Positions 61,499 to 64,000 of a stretch of 64,000 bases of DNA are shown in pieces (the stretch's first letter is position 1; every line of letters starts with the position of its first letter). The stretch is taken from contig NZ_JAQGCZ010000019.1 of the NCBI RefSeq assembly GCF_027706845.1, positions 1 to 64,000 of the forward strand, written 5' to 3'. This stretch comes from Mycolicibacterium sp. BiH015 (GTDB lineage: Bacteria; Actinomycetota; Actinomycetes; Mycobacteriales; Mycobacteriaceae). A program made the position numbers and the translations under genes. The notes under the pieces are model-generated. The model was not told where the DNA came from, searched no databases, and saw only the letters and a program-made list of their open reading frames with translations.

Positions 61499-62860
61499 AT
61501 GACAGCCGGAATCGACACCGTCGTCGAATCGTGGATTTCCGAGCACATCGGGCCGGTCCGCACCTTCGAACGCCAACAGCGTTGGCGGCCAGCCTGGTTC
61601 GTCACCGCTGAACGCGGGGGCCGGAACATCGGTCTCTACGTTCGTGGTGAACGCGAGGGATTCGGCTTCGCCACCGTCGCCTCGGAGGCGGAGATCCTGC
61701 GGGTGATGGAAACCCACGACATCCCGGTCCCGCACGTCCACGGTGAAATCGTCGAGGCCTCGGCGGTCGTGATGGACCTCCTGCCGGGTGCGCCGAACCC
61801 CTGCGACGTCGCCGATCCCCGCGATCGCGACGCCGTCATGGACGACTACGTCGACGCTCTCGTACGGGCGCACGCCATCGATCCGGAGGCGTTCGCCGCT
61901 GCGGGCCTGCGCGTCCCCGTCGATCCGCGCGCCCTCGCCCTCGACTACTTCGAGACCTTCGTCAGCCGCTACCGGGAGTTCAAGCAGCGCCCGGAACCGC
62001 TACTGGAGTTCGCGATCGGATGGCTGCGCCGCAACGTACCGAGTCATCGGCCGACCCCGCGGTTCGTCCTCGGCGACACCGGACAGTACATGTACGCCGA
62101 CGGTCGGATCACCGGCCTCATCGACGTCGAACTGGCCCACATCGGCGACCCGGCACACGATCTTGCGGGTCTGCGCCTGCGCAACGTGACCGAACCGATG
62201 GGCGACCTCGGCCGGCTGCTGCGCCGGTACGAGGACGCCTCTGGGACGCCGCTGGACCGCGCCGCAATCGAGTTCCACACCGCCAAGTTCGCCCTGTGCA
62301 CGCCACTCGGCGTCGCCATCGTCCTGCATATGGACCTACCGCTGACCGACATCGTGCAGTACATCGAGTGGTTCCAGCTGCTGTCGCTGCACGCGATCGA
62401 GTCGATCGCCCGGCAGGCCGGTGTCCCGCTGTCGGCGGTGTCGTCACCCGAGCCCGCACCTCCTGCCTACTCCGGCGCGGTCGCCGGTCTGGCGTCGATG
62501 GTGGAGTCACTCGACGTGCCTGCCGGTATGGCCGAGTACCAGAGATCCTCGGTGGCCGATGTGGCGCGGTTCTGCCACCGGGTGAGCGAGTACGGACCCG
62601 CCATCGACGCCGCCGACCTCGACGACGTCGAGCAGCTACTCGGAACTCGGCCCGCCGACCGCTCGGCGGGCGACCGGGCCCTCGAAGAGTTCGTCTGCGC
62701 GGCAGGGGCAGACCACGATGATGCTCTCATCCCGCTGCTGCACCGCCGGGTGACACGGCAACTGATGCTCATCGAGCCACTCCTGACCGGGGGAGGCATC
62801 GGCCACGTGACGCCATTGGACGAACTGTTGGACGGAACGACAACGTACAGAAGGGAGTGA
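61499..62860 (+). CDS. APH/choline-kinase family phosphotransferase
   Basis: 453 residues. APH-fold kinase with catalytic loop FVLGDTGQYMYADGRI and metal-binding GLIDVELAHIGDPAHDL. The usual HGD is LGD here; the catalytic Asp is kept. Relatives fused or adjacent to ACADs (ACAD10/11 type) phosphorylate 4-hydroxyacyl-CoA before its dehydration, so a catabolic rather than drug-resistance role is likely. The C-terminal 140 residues form an extra helical domain. Confidence 0.88.
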   Translation: MTAGIDTVVESWISEHIGPVRTFERQQRWRPAWFVTAERGGRNIGLYVRGEREGFGFATVASEAEILRVMETHDIPVPHVHGEIVEASAVVMDLLPGAPNPCDVADPRDRDAVMDDYVDALVRAHAIDPEAFAAAGLRVPVDPRALALDYFETFVSRYREFKQRPEPLLEFAIGWLRRNVPSHRPTPRFVLGDTGQYMYADGRITGLIDVELAHIGDPAHDLAGLRLRNVTEPMGDLGRLLRRYEDASGTPLDRAAIEFHTAKFALCTPLGVAIVLHMDLPLTDIVQYIEWFQLLSLHAIESIARQAGVPLSAVSSPEPAPPAYSGAVAGLASMVESLDVPAGMAEYQRSSVADVARFCHRVSEYGPAIDAADLDDVEQLLGTRPADRSAGDRALEEFVCAAGADHDDALIPLLHRRVTRQLMLIEPLLTGGGIGHVTPLDELLDGTTTYRRE

Positions 62861-62863
62861 GTA

Positions 62864-63157
62864 GTGGACATCACCCCCACGGAAAATGACGGGACGTTCG
62901 CCGGTTCCGCCGCCGTCGTCGCGATCGGTCTGATGCACTTCGTGTTTCCCACGGCGTTCGAGCCGCTCAACCGATGGCTGGGATTCACCGAGAACACGCG
63001 GAGATACGTGTATGCGAACGGTGCGGTCGAGACAGCAATTGGACTGCTGTTGGCGCGTCCGGGGACCCGTCCGATCTCTGCGTCGCTGGGCGCAGCCTAC
63101 GGGCTGTATCTCGCCGTCCACGCGCTACCAGCTGCCCTCAGGAGGGCGTCAGCGTGA
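62864..63157 (+). CDS. Small membrane protein, DoxX-like
   Basis: 97 residues from GTG 62864, with AAGGGAG upstream and only 3 bp after the kinase-like gene. About three hydrophobic segments (SAAVVAIGLMHFVFPTAF, TAIGLLLA, LGAAYGLYLAVHALPAA). Likely inner-membrane; role unknown. Convergent with a P450 gene, overlapping by 20 nt. Confidence 0.75.
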   Translation: MDITPTENDGTFAGSAAVVAIGLMHFVFPTAFEPLNRWLGFTENTRRYVYANGAVETAIGLLLARPGTRPISASLGAAYGLYLAVHALPAALRRASA

Positions 63158-64000
63158 TCGGCAGATGGGTCGGCCCCCGCAGCGACGTGTTCGCGGACCA
63201 CGTCGTCGGCCCTGCAGGTGCAATAGCGCAAGCCTGTTTCACCAGCTCGCGAAGAACCGCCTGTGCCTCCATGCGGGCTAACGGCGCCCCGATGCACATG
63301 TGGGCGCCATAGCCGAAGGCGATGTGACTGCGGGGATTTCGATCAGCGCGGTACTGGTCAGGATCATCGAACACCAGCGGGTCACGATTTGCGGCTGCGA
63401 AGTTGAGCATGACCCGGGATCCAGAGGGAATGGTCACTTCCCCGACCCGGTAGTCCTCTCTCGTGTATCTGTACAGGTTCTGAATGGGCGTAGTTATGCG
63501 CAGCTGCTCTTCGACCGCCATCGGTATCAAATCCGGGTTCTCCCGGATCATTTCGAATTGATCAGGATTGTGCGCCAATGTGTCGAACATGCCGCCGAGC
63601 AGATTCGTCGTGGTCTCGTTGCCCGCGATCAGCAACAGCACAGCGATGAGGAAGAGCTGATCGTCGGTGAGCGATCCGTCGTCGGCCTGAGTCAGCAACC
63701 GGCCGAGAACAGTGTCCGAGCCCTTCAGTCCCCCTGAGGAGAACTGCCTCATGAAGTAGCGCTGCAGGGCAGCCATGGAGGCGACGGCTTTCCCGAAGCG
63801 GATGACCCCGTGGCGACTCGCCTCGAAGTCCACGATGTGCATGCCGGCCTCCGACCACGCACGGAACTTGTCGACGTCTGCATCGGGAACACCCAGGATG
63901 TGGGCGATCATCCGCATCGGCATGGGAATCGTGAGCCGTCGAACGACATCGCAACCCGGTTCGGCCAACACCTCAGACACGAGCTGTTTCGCAAGTTCGT
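63138..64000 (-). CDS. Cytochrome P450 monooxygenase, N-terminus beyond the window
   Basis: C-terminal 286 residues or so; the frame stays open to the right edge. Heme motif FGYGAHMCIGAPLARME, I-helix LIAGNETTTNLLG, ExxR as EEQLRI. Fourth P450 of the window. Partial because the sequence ends. Confidence 0.93.
   Translation of the reverse strand, partial: ELAKQLVSEVLAEPGCDVVRRLTIPMPMRMIAHILGVPDADVDKFRAWSEAGMHIVDFEASRHGVIRFGKAVASMAALQRYFMRQFSSGGLKGSDTVLGRLLTQADDGSLTDDQLFLIAVLLLIAGNETTTNLLGGMFDTLAHNPDQFEMIRENPDLIPMAVEEQLRITTPIQNLYRYTREDYRVGEVTIPSGSRVMLNFAAANRDPLVFDDPDQYRADRNPRSHIAFGYGAHMCIGAPLARMEAQAVLRELVKQACAIAPAGPTTWSANTSLRGPTHLPITLTPS

Overview
High-GC actinobacterial chromosome, most likely an environmental rapid-growing Mycobacterium/Mycolicibacterium. 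Supporting signs are a complete mce operon (yrbEA, yrbEB, mceA-F), a PE-PPE-domain serine hydrolase, a 13E12-type HNH fragment, PhoU, frequent GTG/TTG starts, and many ATGA/GTGA overlaps. I saw no rRNA, tRNA, CRISPR array, insertion sequence or phage gene.

0-15 kb, mixed genes: an HNH C-terminal fragment; a large zinc-ribbon/class III cyclase/ATPase regulator; a secreted PE-PPE hydrolase; two small conserved proteins; a LuxR-type ATPase regulator; a TetR repressor divergent from a DUF7064-like gene followed by a rifampicin-phosphotransferase-like PEP-utilising protein; phoU; and a DUF1214 protein. A 559-bp gene-free stretch follows, carrying regulatory signals.

15.5-26.2 kb, transport: the mce operon, tightly packed and often overlapping, encodes an ABC-type lipid importer (two permeases and six MCE/MlaD proteins, the fifth a lipoprotein). 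It is followed by two divergent small secreted proteins and a small conserved protein.

26.3-64 kb, catabolism: a dense acyl-CoA/steroid-like degradation cluster built of divergent operons. It holds four P450s, a Rieske oxygenase, a ferredoxin, three paired acyl-CoA dehydrogenases, four class III CoA-transferases (one a double-length fusion), two thiolase-like/DUF35 pairs resembling Ltp2-ChsH2 retro-aldolases, hot-dog hydratases, an atypical crotonase, four SDRs, an aldehyde dehydrogenase, two amidohydrolases, VOC, NTF2-like, DUF3237 and SMP-30 proteins, and an APH-type kinase. Together they could take a bulky branched or cyclic lipid through CoA activation, dehydrogenation, hydration, retro-aldol cleavage and hydroxylation.

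Main discovery: a 29-bp dyad (ACA-N3-GAAC, 7 nt, GTTC-N3-TGT) lies in every divergent promoter of the catabolic cluster, and also upstream of the mce operon and between the two secreted-protein genes (ten good sites, one weak). This points to a single regulon joining import and catabolism, under a regulator not encoded in the window. The one TetR gene present has a different operator beside it.
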